Positions 1 through 8,738 are shown, numbered from the stretch's first letter. The stretch: DNA of 64,000 nt from Lachnospiraceae bacterium (GCA_910574185.1 CAJSZQ010000018.1:1-64000); one strand, 5' to 3'. Translations and numbers: made by a program. Notes: a model not told the origin generated them from the sequence alone.

Positions 1-1205
1 CTGATACTGAAGCGAGTGTAGAAAATACAGGCACAGCAAAGGATGCCAGACTTTTATTTACCATCCCCCAAGGCACCCCTGCCGGATTTGGAACGGTATC
101 AGCTCATGTAGTTGACACTGGTGAGGATGACCCGGAAGTAACGATAGAAACTGATGGAACCGATCGGCAGAAGAATTTTAACTTTACGTTTAAAAATATA
201 AAGGGCAAGCGGGGAGAAAAAGGGGATCCTGGGGAAATTGATACATCAAACTTCTTTAGAAAAACCGGAGGAACAATTGCTGGCGATGTTAGTGTTACCG
301 GGAAAGTAGAGTCAAATAGTACCATAACAGGAACAAAAGTATTTGGCGGCAATAAAGCTTATATGTGGACAGATTCGGAAGGCGGAAATATAGAAATAGA
401 GTCTCCAACAGATGGTGTTAAATGGCAGCAAGATTCATATGATACTGACAATTACAGGATATATAAAAATACGAATGGAAAACTTGGGCCTTTCTATAAA
501 TTTGCTGGAAATGGTGCTGGGGGAACAATTGCAACCGATTCAGATTTAAATAAAAAACAAAATAAACTTGCACTTGGGAATAATACGGTAACCAATTTGA
601 ATTCACTTTTTACGGGGTGCACATGGTTCAATGCCGACCAAAATCCAACTGGAACAAAACCATTCAATACATATGGGTTTATCATAGCATTTCAATCGGG
701 AGGAAGTAATTATTTTCAGATAGCTATTCCATATGGAAATGATACATATGATCCAAAGTGGAGAACATATGTAAATGGCGCGTGGCAGGCGTGGAAACCA
801 TTTAATCCAAGTATTATCAATAATCTGAACGATGTACTTGCCAATACCACGTCAGGAAAGATTGCCGGAGCATTAGCTTTAAAGAGTGCTTATAATGGAT
901 TGAATAGTGGATTGGCAAACTCCTTAAGATTTAAAGGAGCAATCCCATCAACGAATTTAGATTCGGTTACAACGCCGGGAATATATAGCATAGATGGACA
1001 GAGTTTAAAGATATCGTGTCACAGTGGTGGGGCATTTAAAGTCGGAACATATCAATTATGGGGAAATCTTATTGTACTTCCATATTATAAAACGCAAATT
1101 TTAATCACTCCTGATTTTTTTACTAGTACAAGTTTACCCTGTTTAGCTATAAGATTCTACATGGGAAATCCAGCGGCTTGGACAAGCTGGCTGACGCTTC
1201 ATTAA
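1..1205 (+). CDS. Phage tail fibre protein (5' partial)
   Basis: The reading frame is already open at base 3 and runs to TAA at 1203-1205, so the gene begins left of the window; the ATG at 363 is internal. The product is probably a prophage tail-fibre or receptor-binding protein. A short collagen-like stretch (GEKGDPGE) ends near base 240. It is followed by a repetitive region and two C-terminal modules rich in aromatic residues (WRTYVNGAWQAWKPF around 750-805; AAWTSWLTLH at the end) that resemble pyocin-knob/tail-fibre domains. The next tail gene follows about 50 bases downstream. The assignment rests on domain style and prophage context; the receptor is unknown. Confidence 0.75.
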   Translation, partial: DTEASVENTGTAKDARLLFTIPQGTPAGFGTVSAHVVDTGEDDPEVTIETDGTDRQKNFNFTFKNIKGKRGEKGDPGEIDTSNFFRKTGGTIAGDVSVTGKVESNSTITGTKVFGGNKAYMWTDSEGGNIEIESPTDGVKWQQDSYDTDNYRIYKNTNGKLGPFYKFAGNGAGGTIATDSDLNKKQNKLALGNNTVTNLNSLFTGCTWFNADQNPTGTKPFNTYGFIIAFQSGGSNYFQIAIPYGNDTYDPKWRTYVNGAWQAWKPFNPSIINNLNDVLANTTSGKIAGALALKSAYNGLNSGLANSLRFKGAIPSTNLDSVTTPGIYSIDGQSLKISCHSGGAFKVGTYQLWGNLIVLPYYKTQILITPDFFTSTSLPCLAIRFYMGNPAAWTSWLTLH

Positions 1206-1254
1206 ATTAATGAGACTTTATAAATTTAGAATGAAAAAACGGAGGAAACCGATT

Positions 1255-1977
1255 ATGGCATATATTAAGTTTCTGGGAGATGAAATTGCAAGAAAAGCAA
1301 TTGTAATTCCAGAGGACAATCTTGTTACGATAAAATTTGAGAAGGAAAAAGAAGAAAATACCAGTGGATTCGATTTGTATTTAGATGAAGAATGTAAAGT
1401 GGACATCGGAGGGACTTTCTATCATGATTTTACAACCATGTACCGGAATGATGAAACAACCAAGGAATATAACGGATATCAATTATCCAATGACGGAAGT
1501 ATCTACATACCGTCAGAACCGAATCCAGATACAGAGCCGTATGAGCCGACACTGGAAGAATTAAAATTACAGAAAATTGCAGAAATGAACCAGATACAAC
1601 AGGAAACCATACAGAATGGCGTTGAGGTAACGCTTTCTAATGGAACAATGGAAAGATTTGAACTGAAAGATCAAGACCAGATTTCTCTCATGGGTTTACA
1701 GACATTAGCGGCACAGGGCACAGAAAAAATCCCATGGCATGAATCAAATAATGCAGAACATTGCAAATATTACAGCGCAGAGGATATGAATAAGATTACC
1801 AGTGCAGCTCTCAGCTTCATCAGTTTTCAGGTAACTTATTTCAGGGATTTACGAATTTACATTAACAGTATGCAGGATAAAGAAAGTATACAGGAAGTTG
1901 AATACGGTATGTATATTCCCGAAGAATATCAGTCTGAAGTGCTTGCGGACTTCTATTCCGCACAGGATAATGTGTAA
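1255..1977 (+). CDS. Phage tail-associated protein, DUF4376-like
   Basis: A 240-residue protein of unknown biochemical role. It follows the tail-fibre gene and resembles conserved proteins found between tail fibre and lysis genes in clostridial phages. The N-terminal half is a small beta-rich region; the C-terminal half (about 100-240) is helical and carries the segment DQISLMGLQTLAA and the pattern EHCKYY typical of that group. I place the start at ATG 1255 because GGAGG lies at 1241-1245; an in-frame ATG at 1210 has no ribosome site. Its stop overlaps the next start. Possible roles are a tail-fibre chaperone or baseplate accessory; neither can be shown from sequence. Confidence 0.6.
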   Translation: MAYIKFLGDEIARKAIVIPEDNLVTIKFEKEKEENTSGFDLYLDEECKVDIGGTFYHDFTTMYRNDETTKEYNGYQLSNDGSIYIPSEPNPDTEPYEPTLEELKLQKIAEMNQIQQETIQNGVEVTLSNGTMERFELKDQDQISLMGLQTLAAQGTEKIPWHESNNAEHCKYYSAEDMNKITSAALSFISFQVTYFRDLRIYINSMQDKESIQEVEYGMYIPEEYQSEVLADFYSAQDNV

Positions 1978-2395
1978 GGGTATCAAACCACTTATTTTAA
2001 TTAGTATAGGTGGTTTGATTTACTCGCTAATCGAAATATTATACCGAGGATATACGCATTGGACAATGATTCTAGTTGGTGGTCTGGCTTTCTATTTTAT
2101 CGGTTGTATAAATGAACATATTGAATGGGATATGCCATTATACAAACAAATGTTAATCGGAGCAATAATTATAACCCTGCTGGAATTTATTTCTGGCATT
2201 ATAGTGAACCTATTTCTCCAGTGGAATGTATGGGATTACAGTAATATGCCGTTTAACATTCTTGGACAAATCTGTTTGCCATTTACAATTATCTGGTTCT
2301 TTATATCTTTTTTAGCTATTATATTGGATGATTATTTGAGGTATTGGATATTCAATGAAGAGAAACCTCGATATTATCTGAAATTGAATCAATGA
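1970..2395 (+). CDS. Small membrane protein, CmpB/'ABC transporter type IV' like, possible lysis role
   Basis: A 141-residue integral membrane protein with four hydrophobic segments (about 6-20, 25-45, 55-80 and 95-120). It resembles PF06541 (often named putative ABC-transporter type IV or CmpB-like), although no ATPase is nearby. The ATG at 1970 overlaps the previous stop by eight bases, suggesting translational coupling; a longer in-frame reading from 1898 lies inside the upstream gene and is unlikely. The position between tail genes and the endolysin is where a holin is usually found, so a holin-like function is a reasonable inference, but it lacks the size and charge pattern of known holin families. 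Confidence 0.55.
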   Translation: MCKGIKPLILISIGGLIYSLIEILYRGYTHWTMILVGGLAFYFIGCINEHIEWDMPLYKQMLIGAIIITLLEFISGIIVNLFLQWNVWDYSNMPFNILGQICLPFTIIWFFISFLAIILDDYLRYWIFNEEKPRYYLKLNQ

Positions 2396-2465
2396 GCTGA
2401 ACGATAAAGCAGAATAAGTAATCCTCTATTATTAATTGTACCTATAACTCATATTGTACAAATTA

Positions 2466-2494
2466 TTGAAAAACTATGTTTCTTGCGGTACAAT
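2466..2494 (+). promoter_or_regulatory. Sigma-A-type promoter of the DUF4365 cassette
   Basis: TTGAAA at 2466-2471 and TACAAT at 2489-2494 are separated by 17 bases. GGGAGG follows at 2508-2513 and the TTG start at 2524. The cassette therefore appears to have its own constitutive promoter, unlike the tail genes before it. Confidence 0.7.
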
Positions 2495-2523
2495 ATTGTA
2501 AAATATAGGGAGGTGTTATAGTA

Positions 2524-3033
2524 TTGACAGATGCACATATTAAAGAAGAATTAAGCTTCGCTTACACACAGGCTATTTCTGCATATGCAGGAATGGGATG
2601 TGAACAAAGACGTAGAGATTATGGTATTGATGGTAGTATTAATGATATCAAATATAGTAAAAATCGTAAAAGATATGTTGAATCAGGATATTCCATTGAT
2701 TTTCAATTGAAAGCCACTGTCAATGCTAAAATTAAAAATGGAATCATATTATATGATTTAGAAATCAAAAATTATAAAGATTTAATTGATACCGAAGTAG
2801 GAAGTCAACGAATTTTAATTTTATACTGTTTACCTAGAGAAAAAGATGAGTGGGTAGATATGTTGGACGATGAATTAAAACTTCGCAAATGCGCATATTG
2901 GTGTTCTTTGACGGGATTTCCCGATGTGCCTAATAAAGAAAAAGTTCGCATTAAAATTCCAGCAAACCAAAAACTTACGCCAGAAGAACTAATAAGATTA
3001 ATGGATATGATAAAAGGGGGTGTAACGTTATGA
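2524..3033 (+). CDS. DUF4365 protein, predicted PD-(D/E)xK-like nuclease
   Basis: A 169-residue protein matching the DUF4365 family in layout. The N-terminal helix (EELSFAYTQAISAYAGMGC, 8-26) is followed by GIDG (D36) and DFQLKAT (59-65). The D...QxK arrangement (D36, Q61, K63) is the signature of PD-(D/E)xK-like nucleases of the QxK type; nuclease activity is inferred. Translation starts at TTG 2524, with GGGAGG nine to ten bases upstream. The stop overlaps the start of the next gene, so the two form a coupled pair. The pair is visibly more AT-rich than its neighbours and is bounded by its own promoter and terminator, which suggests a recently acquired cargo ('moron') cassette in the prophage lysis region. 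Defence is a hypothesis. Confidence 0.7.
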   Translation: MTDAHIKEELSFAYTQAISAYAGMGCEQRRRDYGIDGSINDIKYSKNRKRYVESGYSIDFQLKATVNAKIKNGIILYDLEIKNYKDLIDTEVGSQRILILYCLPREKDEWVDMLDDELKLRKCAYWCSLTGFPDVPNKEKVRIKIPANQKLTPEELIRLMDMIKGGVTL

Positions 3034-4145
3034 TAAGAAAAGAAAAATTACTGAATATAACGGCTGCATCTTTAGAAAAATATCTCTTGTTTAAAAATTG
3101 GAAAAGAGATTATAATTTTAAAAACAAAAAATTAATGGTTTTTGAGTGGGAAGGCGAATCTTTAGTAATACCTGCTAGTGAAAAATATAAGGATTTTTAT
3201 ATTGCACTTCCAGATGTAATAGAAACATTATCTGAGCTTTACAAAAAATCAGATAATGATATTATTAAGGAAATTAATTCATCATATTATGATTTATTAG
3301 AGTTTAGAATAAAGTCGAAACTTTCTGAAAATGGCACATTACCATTAGGATATGCATCAAATTGTATTGAAGGTATAAAAGACTTAATTCTTTACTCAGC
3401 ATGTGCAGAGCAATGCAAGGAGCCTATTTGTTTACGAACAACTAACAACGCAAAGTCAATAGTAGATAATTTTCATTTGGCACAAACAGATTTTGGCAGT
3501 TTTATAATCAATATTGATATCAAAGTTGTCGATGAAGAAAATGAACAACTAGTTCTACCAGAATGCGAACCTGATCCTTCGGTAGAACATAAAATAGTCA
3601 AAAGAATAGGTAAGGCTATGCAACAGATTGATGAGATAACTTACAATAAGACAACATTAGATGAAACTCTTCCAGAAGCCTATGAATCAGGAGTTACAGC
3701 TAATATGTGTGATGCTTTAATGAAATTAAAACCAGAGAAGGAAGATGTTTCCATTGAAGCAAAAATTCGATATGCTTCTGCTATAACTCAGAAATCAAAT
3801 AGTATTGAAAGAATCGTAATAAAAAATAATCATTTTTATATTATTAATGAAATAGCAAAAAGATATCGAAATATTGAAAATGAAAAAGAAATAACTTTGC
3901 AGGGATATGTAAAATCATTAAAAAGAATACAAATTGCTAAAGAAAGATATAAAAGAAATATATCTATCTTAATTTGCAAAGATGGAGACTTTAGAACTGT
4001 TAAAGCAGAATTAGGAGACGAAGATTATAAAGATGCTTGTGATGCTCATAAAGATGGAAAAAAGATTGAAATACGTGGTATTTTAGATATGAGTATTAAA
4101 AATTGGAAATTTAATCATGTAGAAAGTTTCAAAGTAATTGAATAA
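3030..4145 (+). CDS. Unknown partner of DUF4365 protein, possible C-terminal OB-fold
   Basis: A 371-residue protein with no characterised family that I recognise. It begins inside the last codons of the DUF4365 gene (4-base overlap), with GGGGG at 3017-3021 as a likely ribosome site. Residues 1-80 form a compact domain (LEKYLLFKNWKRDY ... WEGESLVIPAS); the middle is helical. Residues from about 290 look like an OB-type beta barrel: ITLQGYVKSLKR, then a strand ending FRTVKAELGDEDYKDA, then KKIEIRGILD. From memory, similar N- and C-terminal patterns occur in uncharacterised proteins of actinobacteria. A nucleic-acid-binding partner of the adjacent nuclease-like protein is my inference. It is AT-rich and ends just before a terminator. 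Confidence 0.6.
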   Translation: MIRKEKLLNITAASLEKYLLFKNWKRDYNFKNKKLMVFEWEGESLVIPASEKYKDFYIALPDVIETLSELYKKSDNDIIKEINSSYYDLLEFRIKSKLSENGTLPLGYASNCIEGIKDLILYSACAEQCKEPICLRTTNNAKSIVDNFHLAQTDFGSFIINIDIKVVDEENEQLVLPECEPDPSVEHKIVKRIGKAMQQIDEITYNKTTLDETLPEAYESGVTANMCDALMKLKPEKEDVSIEAKIRYASAITQKSNSIERIVIKNNHFYIINEIAKRYRNIENEKEITLQGYVKSLKRIQIAKERYKRNISILICKDGDFRTVKAELGDEDYKDACDAHKDGKKIEIRGILDMSIKNWKFNHVESFKVIE

Positions 4146-4189
4146 AACTAAGTTAGGCACAAATATTTTTTTAATTCTCTAAATTTATG

Positions 4190-4225
4190 AAAACATCACC
4201 TAGAAATAGGTGGTGTTTTCTTTTA
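4190..4225 (+). terminator. Rho-independent terminator of the DUF4365 cassette
   Basis: An 11-base stem (AAAACATCACC at 4190-4200 with GGTGGTGTTTT at 4209-4219, one G-U pair) with an 8-base loop, followed by CTTTTAT. It closes the two-gene cassette before the endolysin. Confidence 0.8.
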
Positions 4226-4366
4226 TACAAAAATATGATTATAGATAAATAATGATGTTACTGTAAAATAGTACTGCTTTAATTGAGTAGCTTTAAAAAA
4301 GTAGAATAACTATTATTTTAGAAATCGAAAGATTCTTATTTTTTATTACAAGAAAGGAGTAAAATT

Positions 4367-5401
4367 ATGAGTTTAATATCAAACAGTGGACATGACGAAC
4401 GTGGAAAATATATCGGTGGACAGGCTGGTGATCAGTCTGGAACAGAATGGTATTTAAGAACATGGTACAACAGACCTTGGAACTGCATTTTAAGACATCC
4501 CGATTCAAATGTCAGAGAAAAAATTGCAGAGCTTGCAACGAAAGCAGCTCAAAATGATAATATTGGTTATGATCAGGGAGAACGAAATACATACTGGAAC
4601 GAGTTAGTAAAGGCTGGATACGATCCGGCAAAAATTAAAATTAAATGTGAAGCAGACTGTAGCTCTGGTGTTATGGCAAATATAAAAGCTGTTGGATTTC
4701 TACTTGGAATGGAACAGCTAAAATCTGTAACCATTACAAGTACCCATTATATGAGAAATATGTTAAGAAACGCTGGTTTCCAAGTACTTACCGATGCGAA
4801 ATACTTAACAAATGCAAATTATTTAGAACGAGGAGATATTCTTCTTAATGATAATGCGCACACTGCTACTAATCTTGAAAAAGGATGTTACGCTAATGAT
4901 TCTATTTCTTATTCTGTAAAGGATTACTGGGTATTAGGCGACTATGGCGACGAAGTACTTTCCATTCAAAAGAAATTAAACAGATTGGGATATAATCTTG
5001 CTGAGGATAAATCATTTGGCCCCGCTACAGAAGGTGCAATTATAGATTTTCAGAAAAAAAATAATCTTGAAGTAGATGGCTCCTGTGGCCCTGCTACAAT
5101 GGCAAAATTGGATGAATCAATTGCAAAACTTCATTCTTCAACTTCTACCAATCTATCTTCTGGTAATGGCTTAAATAAAGCTCCGCAATGGACAGGCAGT
5201 GTTTCTGGCAATGGCTTAAATGTGCGTACATGGGCTGGCACCGAGAACCCCAATATTAAAAACTGGCCAATTCTAAATAAAGACAACCTTGTGGATGTCT
5301 GTGACACTGTTAAAGATAATAATTCCGAAGACTGGTACTATATTAGAATCGCTGGAAAATACTATGGATTCGTAAAAGCAGAATTTATTACAAAAGTATA
5401 A
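4367..5401 (+). CDS. Phage endolysin: cysteine peptidase/amidase, PG-binding and SH3-like domains
   Basis: A 344-residue peptidoglycan hydrolase for host lysis. The N-terminal catalytic domain (1-185) looks like an NlpC/P60-type phage amidase or endopeptidase: DCSSGV places the nucleophile at C98, and GDILLNDNAHTA gives a candidate catalytic H165. Residues about 195-250 are a PG_binding_1 module (DEVLSIQKKLNRLGY ... FGPAT ... GPATM). The C-terminal 75 residues are SH3-like (NGLNVRTWAG ... WYYIRIAGKYYGFVKAEFI). AAAGGAG at 4353-4359 sets the ATG. No signal peptide is seen, so export would need a holin; the small membrane protein upstream is the only candidate in view. A terminator separates it from the cargo cassette. 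Confidence 0.88.
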   Translation: MSLISNSGHDERGKYIGGQAGDQSGTEWYLRTWYNRPWNCILRHPDSNVREKIAELATKAAQNDNIGYDQGERNTYWNELVKAGYDPAKIKIKCEADCSSGVMANIKAVGFLLGMEQLKSVTITSTHYMRNMLRNAGFQVLTDAKYLTNANYLERGDILLNDNAHTATNLEKGCYANDSISYSVKDYWVLGDYGDEVLSIQKKLNRLGYNLAEDKSFGPATEGAIIDFQKKNNLEVDGSCGPATMAKLDESIAKLHSSTSTNLSSGNGLNKAPQWTGSVSGNGLNVRTWAGTENPNIKNWPILNKDNLVDVCDTVKDNNSEDWYYIRIAGKYYGFVKAEFITKV

Positions 5402-5426
5402 ATTGCCTTTTCTAAACATATAAAAA

Positions 5427-5482
5427 CAGAGTAAGGTATCACACTTACATTATAAAACACAAATCAGTGATATCTTGCTCTG
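5427..5482. repeat. Inverted repeat downstream of endolysin
   Basis: CAGAGTAAGGTATCAC at 5427-5442 pairs with GTGATATCTTGCTCTG at 5467-5482 (16 bases, two G-U type mismatches, 24-base loop). No T-run follows, so a processing or weak termination hairpin is more likely than a classic terminator. Confidence 0.5.
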
Positions 5483-5560
5483 CCAAATGTTTTAAATCCT
5501 TATACGCATTGTGCATGTATATATGGAACGCTACATAATAGAAATTATATTTTTTCAATT

Positions 5561-5590
5561 ATAAGGAGCACTTTCGCTCCTTATTTTTTA
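5561..5590 (+). terminator. Rho-independent terminator at prophage right end
   Basis: ATAAGGAGC (5561-5569), loop ACTTTC, GCTCCTTAT (5576-5584), then a T-run. It probably ends the late lysis transcript. Confidence 0.8.
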
Positions 5591-5763
5591 CGATTTTCTC
5601 ATTTTGAGAATGCATTTCAAATTTTAACTTCATTTGGTGTAAAACTATTGTAAAATTTTAAATCACCCCTTACATCATTAAGAATTTCTAAAACAATCTT
5701 TACGAGCTATCCCATGAAAGTCTTCTTCAACAATTTTTTTAGATCATTTATTCTGTTTTAACC

Positions 5764-5849
5764 GTACCCCATTTATTTTTGCTCGTACCCCATTTTGTAC
5801 CCCATTTTCTTGTAAAGATATGAGCTATTTTGAGCTATTTTGTAAAGAT
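5764..5849. repeat. Integrase-arm-like direct repeats at the prophage right end
   Basis: GTACCCCAT occurs at 5764-5772, 5785-5793 and 5797-5805. It is followed by TGTAAAGAT at 5811-5819, two copies of TGAGCTATTT at 5821-5840, and TGTAAAGAT again at 5841-5849. This kind of clustered short repeat next to an element end is typical of tyrosine-recombinase arm sites. metA, a housekeeping gene, ends at 5903, so the attachment site should lie between here and about 5903. The rest of 5402-5902 shows no convincing gene. The left end and integrase are outside the window, so the core duplication cannot be defined. Confidence 0.5.
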
Positions 5850-5902
5850 TGAACTATGGTCTATGAAATCTCTAAATCCCTGAAACCCTTGAAAACACTG
5901 GC

Positions 5903-6823
5903 TTAGAACGGCGTTCCATCCAAATCATAAGGCGTCGTCTGATAGACGTAATAATTAACCCAATTCGTATAGAGGTTATTCGCTGTGGCCCTCCATGTGA
6001 GCAAAGGTTTATTCTCTGGATTATCCTCCGGATAATAATTCTTTGGAAGCTCAATTGGAAGTCCTTTTCCAATATCCCTCTTATACTCTCCATCTAGCGT
6101 TACTCTGTCATATTCCGGATGACCCATCACAAAAATCTGACGCCCGTCTTCTGCCATTCCAAGAAACAGCCCCACTTCCTCCGACTCTGCCAGAATTGTA
6201 ATTCTCTTATCCTGCCGGAGCTTCTCAATCGGCACATCTGTGTGTCTGGAATGCGGCGCCATAAACACATCGTCGAATCCTCGTACTAAGGGTATCTTTC
6301 GGTTCATCACCTGATGTGGAAATACGCCAAACAGTTTGTGCGGCATCTGAACTTTGTCAATTCCATAATGGTAATAGAGCGCCGCCTGGGCCCCCCAGCA
6401 GAGATGAATCGTTGAAGTAACATTTGTCTTCGTCCACTTCATAATCTCTGTCAGCTCCTCCCAATAATCCACTTCCTCGAAAGGCATCTGTTCTACCGGC
6501 GCTCCAGTGATAATAAATCCGTCAAATTTTCGTTCTCTTACCTCTGAAAAAGGCTGATAAAACTTATTGATATGACTGGTCGAAGTATTCTTCGACACAT
6601 GGCCGGACACATTGACAAAAGTAACGTCTACCTGCAGCGGCGTATTGGACAAAGACCGAAGTATCTGGAGTTCTGTATCCTCCTTTAACGGCATCAGATT
6701 CAAAAGCCCAATCTGAATCGGCCTGATATCCTGATGCATCGCTCTGTGCTCGTCCATTACAAATATATTCTCGCGCTCCAATATTTCCTTAACCGGAAGA
6801 TCATTCTGTACCCGAATCGGCAT
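5903..6823 (-). CDS. metA: Homoserine O-acetyltransferase (MetA family)
   Basis: A 306-residue enzyme that activates homoserine for methionine synthesis. Family residues are in register: nucleophile C142 (HLCWGAQAALYYH), H235 and E237 (GHPEYD). Position 111 is Glu (TGAPVEQM), whereas the succinyl-specific E. coli enzyme has Gly; published family work links E111 to acetyl-CoA use, so the acetyl donor is inferred despite the usual 'succinyltransferase' label. GAGGG precedes the ATG. The prophage right end lies immediately beyond the stop codon and the C-terminus looks complete. No SAM riboswitch is visible in the 21 bases before the next gene; it may be transcribed with that gene. Confidence 0.93.
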   Translation of the reverse strand: MPIRVQNDLPVKEILERENIFVMDEHRAMHQDIRPIQIGLLNLMPLKEDTELQILRSLSNTPLQVDVTFVNVSGHVSKNTSTSHINKFYQPFSEVRERKFDGFIITGAPVEQMPFEEVDYWEELTEIMKWTKTNVTSTIHLCWGAQAALYYHYGIDKVQMPHKLFGVFPHQVMNRKIPLVRGFDDVFMAPHSRHTDVPIEKLRQDKRITILAESEEVGLFLGMAEDGRQIFVMGHPEYDRVTLDGEYKRDIGKGLPIELPKNYYPEDNPENKPLLTWRATANNLYTNWVNYYVYQTTPYDLDGTPF

Positions 6824-6844
6824 AACTATTTCCCTCTTTCTATA

Positions 6845-8239
6845 TTAAATATTATCATTCTCCGGAGGGTCTTCCCCCTCCTTTTCTTCCTCTGCCTGTC
6901 TTTGCTTCCTTTCCAAAGTTTCTCTGGAAATCATATACTTTCCGCCGTCGTCTACAAAGCTAAATTCATCATAAAATTCTGAGGCTTCCGGCAGGTTCTT
7001 CTTATGAAGTCTACTGTTAATTACCATTTGAATAATATAATATATAACTGCAAAAGTCGGCACTCCGAGAAGCATCCCAATAAATCCGAACATTCCGCCC
7101 CCCAGAAGAATCGCAAAAATCACCCAAAATGAAGACAATCCCGTAGAGCTTCCCAAAATCTTCGGCCCGATAAAATTACCGTCCAATTGCTGCAATATCA
7201 GAATAAAAATCAGAAAATAGACTCCCATTATCGGATCTACCAGCAGAATTAAAACGGCGCTTGGAATCGCTCCAATGTACGGACCAAAAAACGGAATAAC
7301 ATTCGTCACCCCCACAATAACACTGACCAAAAGCGTATATGGCATATTAAGAAGCGTCAGCCCCAAAAAACATAGCAACCCGATAATTGCGGAATCAATA
7401 ATCTTTCCGATGAGAAAACCGCCGAATATTTCATTCGCCTTCTGGGTGACATGCAGAATAATATTAGCATGACGAGCATGAAAGACGGCATATGTAATCT
7501 TTTTACTCTGTTTTCCAAACATCTCTTTACTGTACAGCATGTAAATGGATACAATCACGCCAATCAGAGCATTGAATATCTCACCGACAAAATCAATCAC
7601 TCCAGTAGTCAGTATCGTCATAATATCATTAGCCTGTTGAAAGAAATTACTCTTCAGCCAGTTCTCAAAAGTCTCGGTTGCCTCTTCTATAAACGTTCGA
7701 AGCATGACGCCAATATTTGAATCATCCTTCACTATCTCATTCAACTGCTCTACCAGTCCGTTTACCTGCTTTGGCAGCGTAAATACCAGACTCCGTATAC
7801 TCTGGTAAAGCTCTGGTATCAGCATATTAAATAATCCTGTGATAATCGCAATCATAATTACAATCGCCAGCACAATACCTGCTGTTCTGGATAATCTCTC
7901 AGCCTTATCCCTATTCCTTGTTCGCTTCTCCAGCACAGGAATCAGGATTGCATCCACCTGCTTTACAATAGGATTTAACAAAAATGCTATGAGCGCGCCA
8001 TATAAAAAGGGCTTCAACACATCAATCGCTTTTGCAAACACACCCGATATATCCGTAAGCCGCAACAGCGCAAAATAAAATGCAATCCCCGCCACTACCA
8101 CCACAAGATAGGTCATACACTTACCAAGCTCTCTCCTAAGTCTGGATGGGCTATGATTCCCAAGCTTGGGCCGATTGCTGTAATACCCATCCGGTGTCTC
8201 TACTGTCCTATCTTTATTTTTCTTCTTTTCCTCTTCCAT
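6845..8239 (-). CDS. AI-2E transporter family (UPF0118) permease
   Basis: A 464-residue polytopic membrane protein of the PerM/YdbI/UPF0118 family. A cytoplasmic N-terminus precedes membrane segments at about 45-65 and 75-95, a long amphipathic region (about 130-230), and a C-terminal hydrophobic block with the family-like run PFFGPYIGAIPSAVLIL and GNFIGPKILG. The tail is acidic (EEEKEGEDPPEND). I start at ATG 8239 because AGGAG lies eight bases upstream; the ATG at 8263 has no ribosome site. Some members are linked to AI-2 export, others to Na+/H+ exchange or unknown solutes, so the substrate is open. Confidence 0.85.
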   Translation of the reverse strand: MEEEKKKNKDRTVETPDGYYSNRPKLGNHSPSRLRRELGKCMTYLVVVVAGIAFYFALLRLTDISGVFAKAIDVLKPFLYGALIAFLLNPIVKQVDAILIPVLEKRTRNRDKAERLSRTAGIVLAIVIMIAIITGLFNMLIPELYQSIRSLVFTLPKQVNGLVEQLNEIVKDDSNIGVMLRTFIEEATETFENWLKSNFFQQANDIMTILTTGVIDFVGEIFNALIGVIVSIYMLYSKEMFGKQSKKITYAVFHARHANIILHVTQKANEIFGGFLIGKIIDSAIIGLLCFLGLTLLNMPYTLLVSVIVGVTNVIPFFGPYIGAIPSAVLILLVDPIMGVYFLIFILILQQLDGNFIGPKILGSSTGLSSFWVIFAILLGGGMFGFIGMLLGVPTFAVIYYIIQMVINSRLHKKNLPEASEFYDEFSFVDDGGKYMISRETLERKQRQAEEEKEGEDPPENDNI

Positions 8240-8290
8240 GCTGTACACTCCTGCCAAATTCATCGTTTTTACTATCGCTTAGTATAGCAT

Positions 8291-8328
8291 AAAAACAAGG
8301 ATACAGCAAACCAAATTGCCATATCCTT
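8291..8328 (-). terminator. Terminator of the DUF1540 gene
   Basis: On the minus strand AAGGATA pairs with TATCCTT (plus 8322-8328 and 8297-8303) with an inner GCA/TGC pairing, followed by GTTTTT. A short stretch at 8350-8405 with CAAACAG and TGTAAACTGTAAC may be a decayed scrap of the 238-bp repeat family. Confidence 0.65.
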
Positions 8329-8420
8329 ATTTCTTAAATTCATCTGCTGTTCGACAAACAGGCCCGCAAACAGTAATGGAGTTCAAAGTCCTGTGTAAAC
8401 TGTAACCATCTGCTATACAA

Positions 8421-8738
8421 TTATGAGCAGCAAGTAAAGGTCGCGCATTCTGTCTCTTTACACTGACAAGCGCTGCTTCCTTCTACGCTAATCTTACCAG
8501 CATGACACTGGCATTCGTCATTATACATGCAGTCTACAGCCTCACAATCAATCTTACTCGTTGGTGAAGCCTGGCCTGCAACATTGCTGTAGGAATCTCC
8601 CTTCCGCTCCACAAAGCTGTCACAGCAAGTCTCAGTCGCACGTTTTGCCTTGTCTCCGCCAACCTGAATCTTATCCAAATCACAATAAAACTCCTTGTTA
8701 TGAACACAGGTCTGCACTGTACATCTTAATTCCGGCAT
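8421..8738 (-). CDS. DUF1540 cysteine-rich protein, two domains
   Basis: A 105-residue small protein with two copies of the DUF1540 pattern: CTVQTCVHNKEFYC...C (about 6-55) and CEAVDCMYNDECQCHAGKI...C (about 65-105). The regularly spaced cysteines suggest metal binding, probably zinc; the function of the family is not established. I choose ATG 8738 because AAAGGAGGT lies eight bases upstream; the longer frame to 8804 has no ribosome site. It lies between the AI-2E family gene and purA, with a terminator downstream. Confidence 0.88.
   Translation of the reverse strand: MPELRCTVQTCVHNKEFYCDLDKIQVGGDKAKRATETCCDSFVERKGDSYSNVAGQASPTSKIDCEAVDCMYNDECQCHAGKISVEGSSACQCKETECATFTCCS

Noticed and set aside
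8345..8405. Another family-1 repeat copy
   Set aside because: Only short fragments such as TGTAAACTGTAAC match; too little to call.
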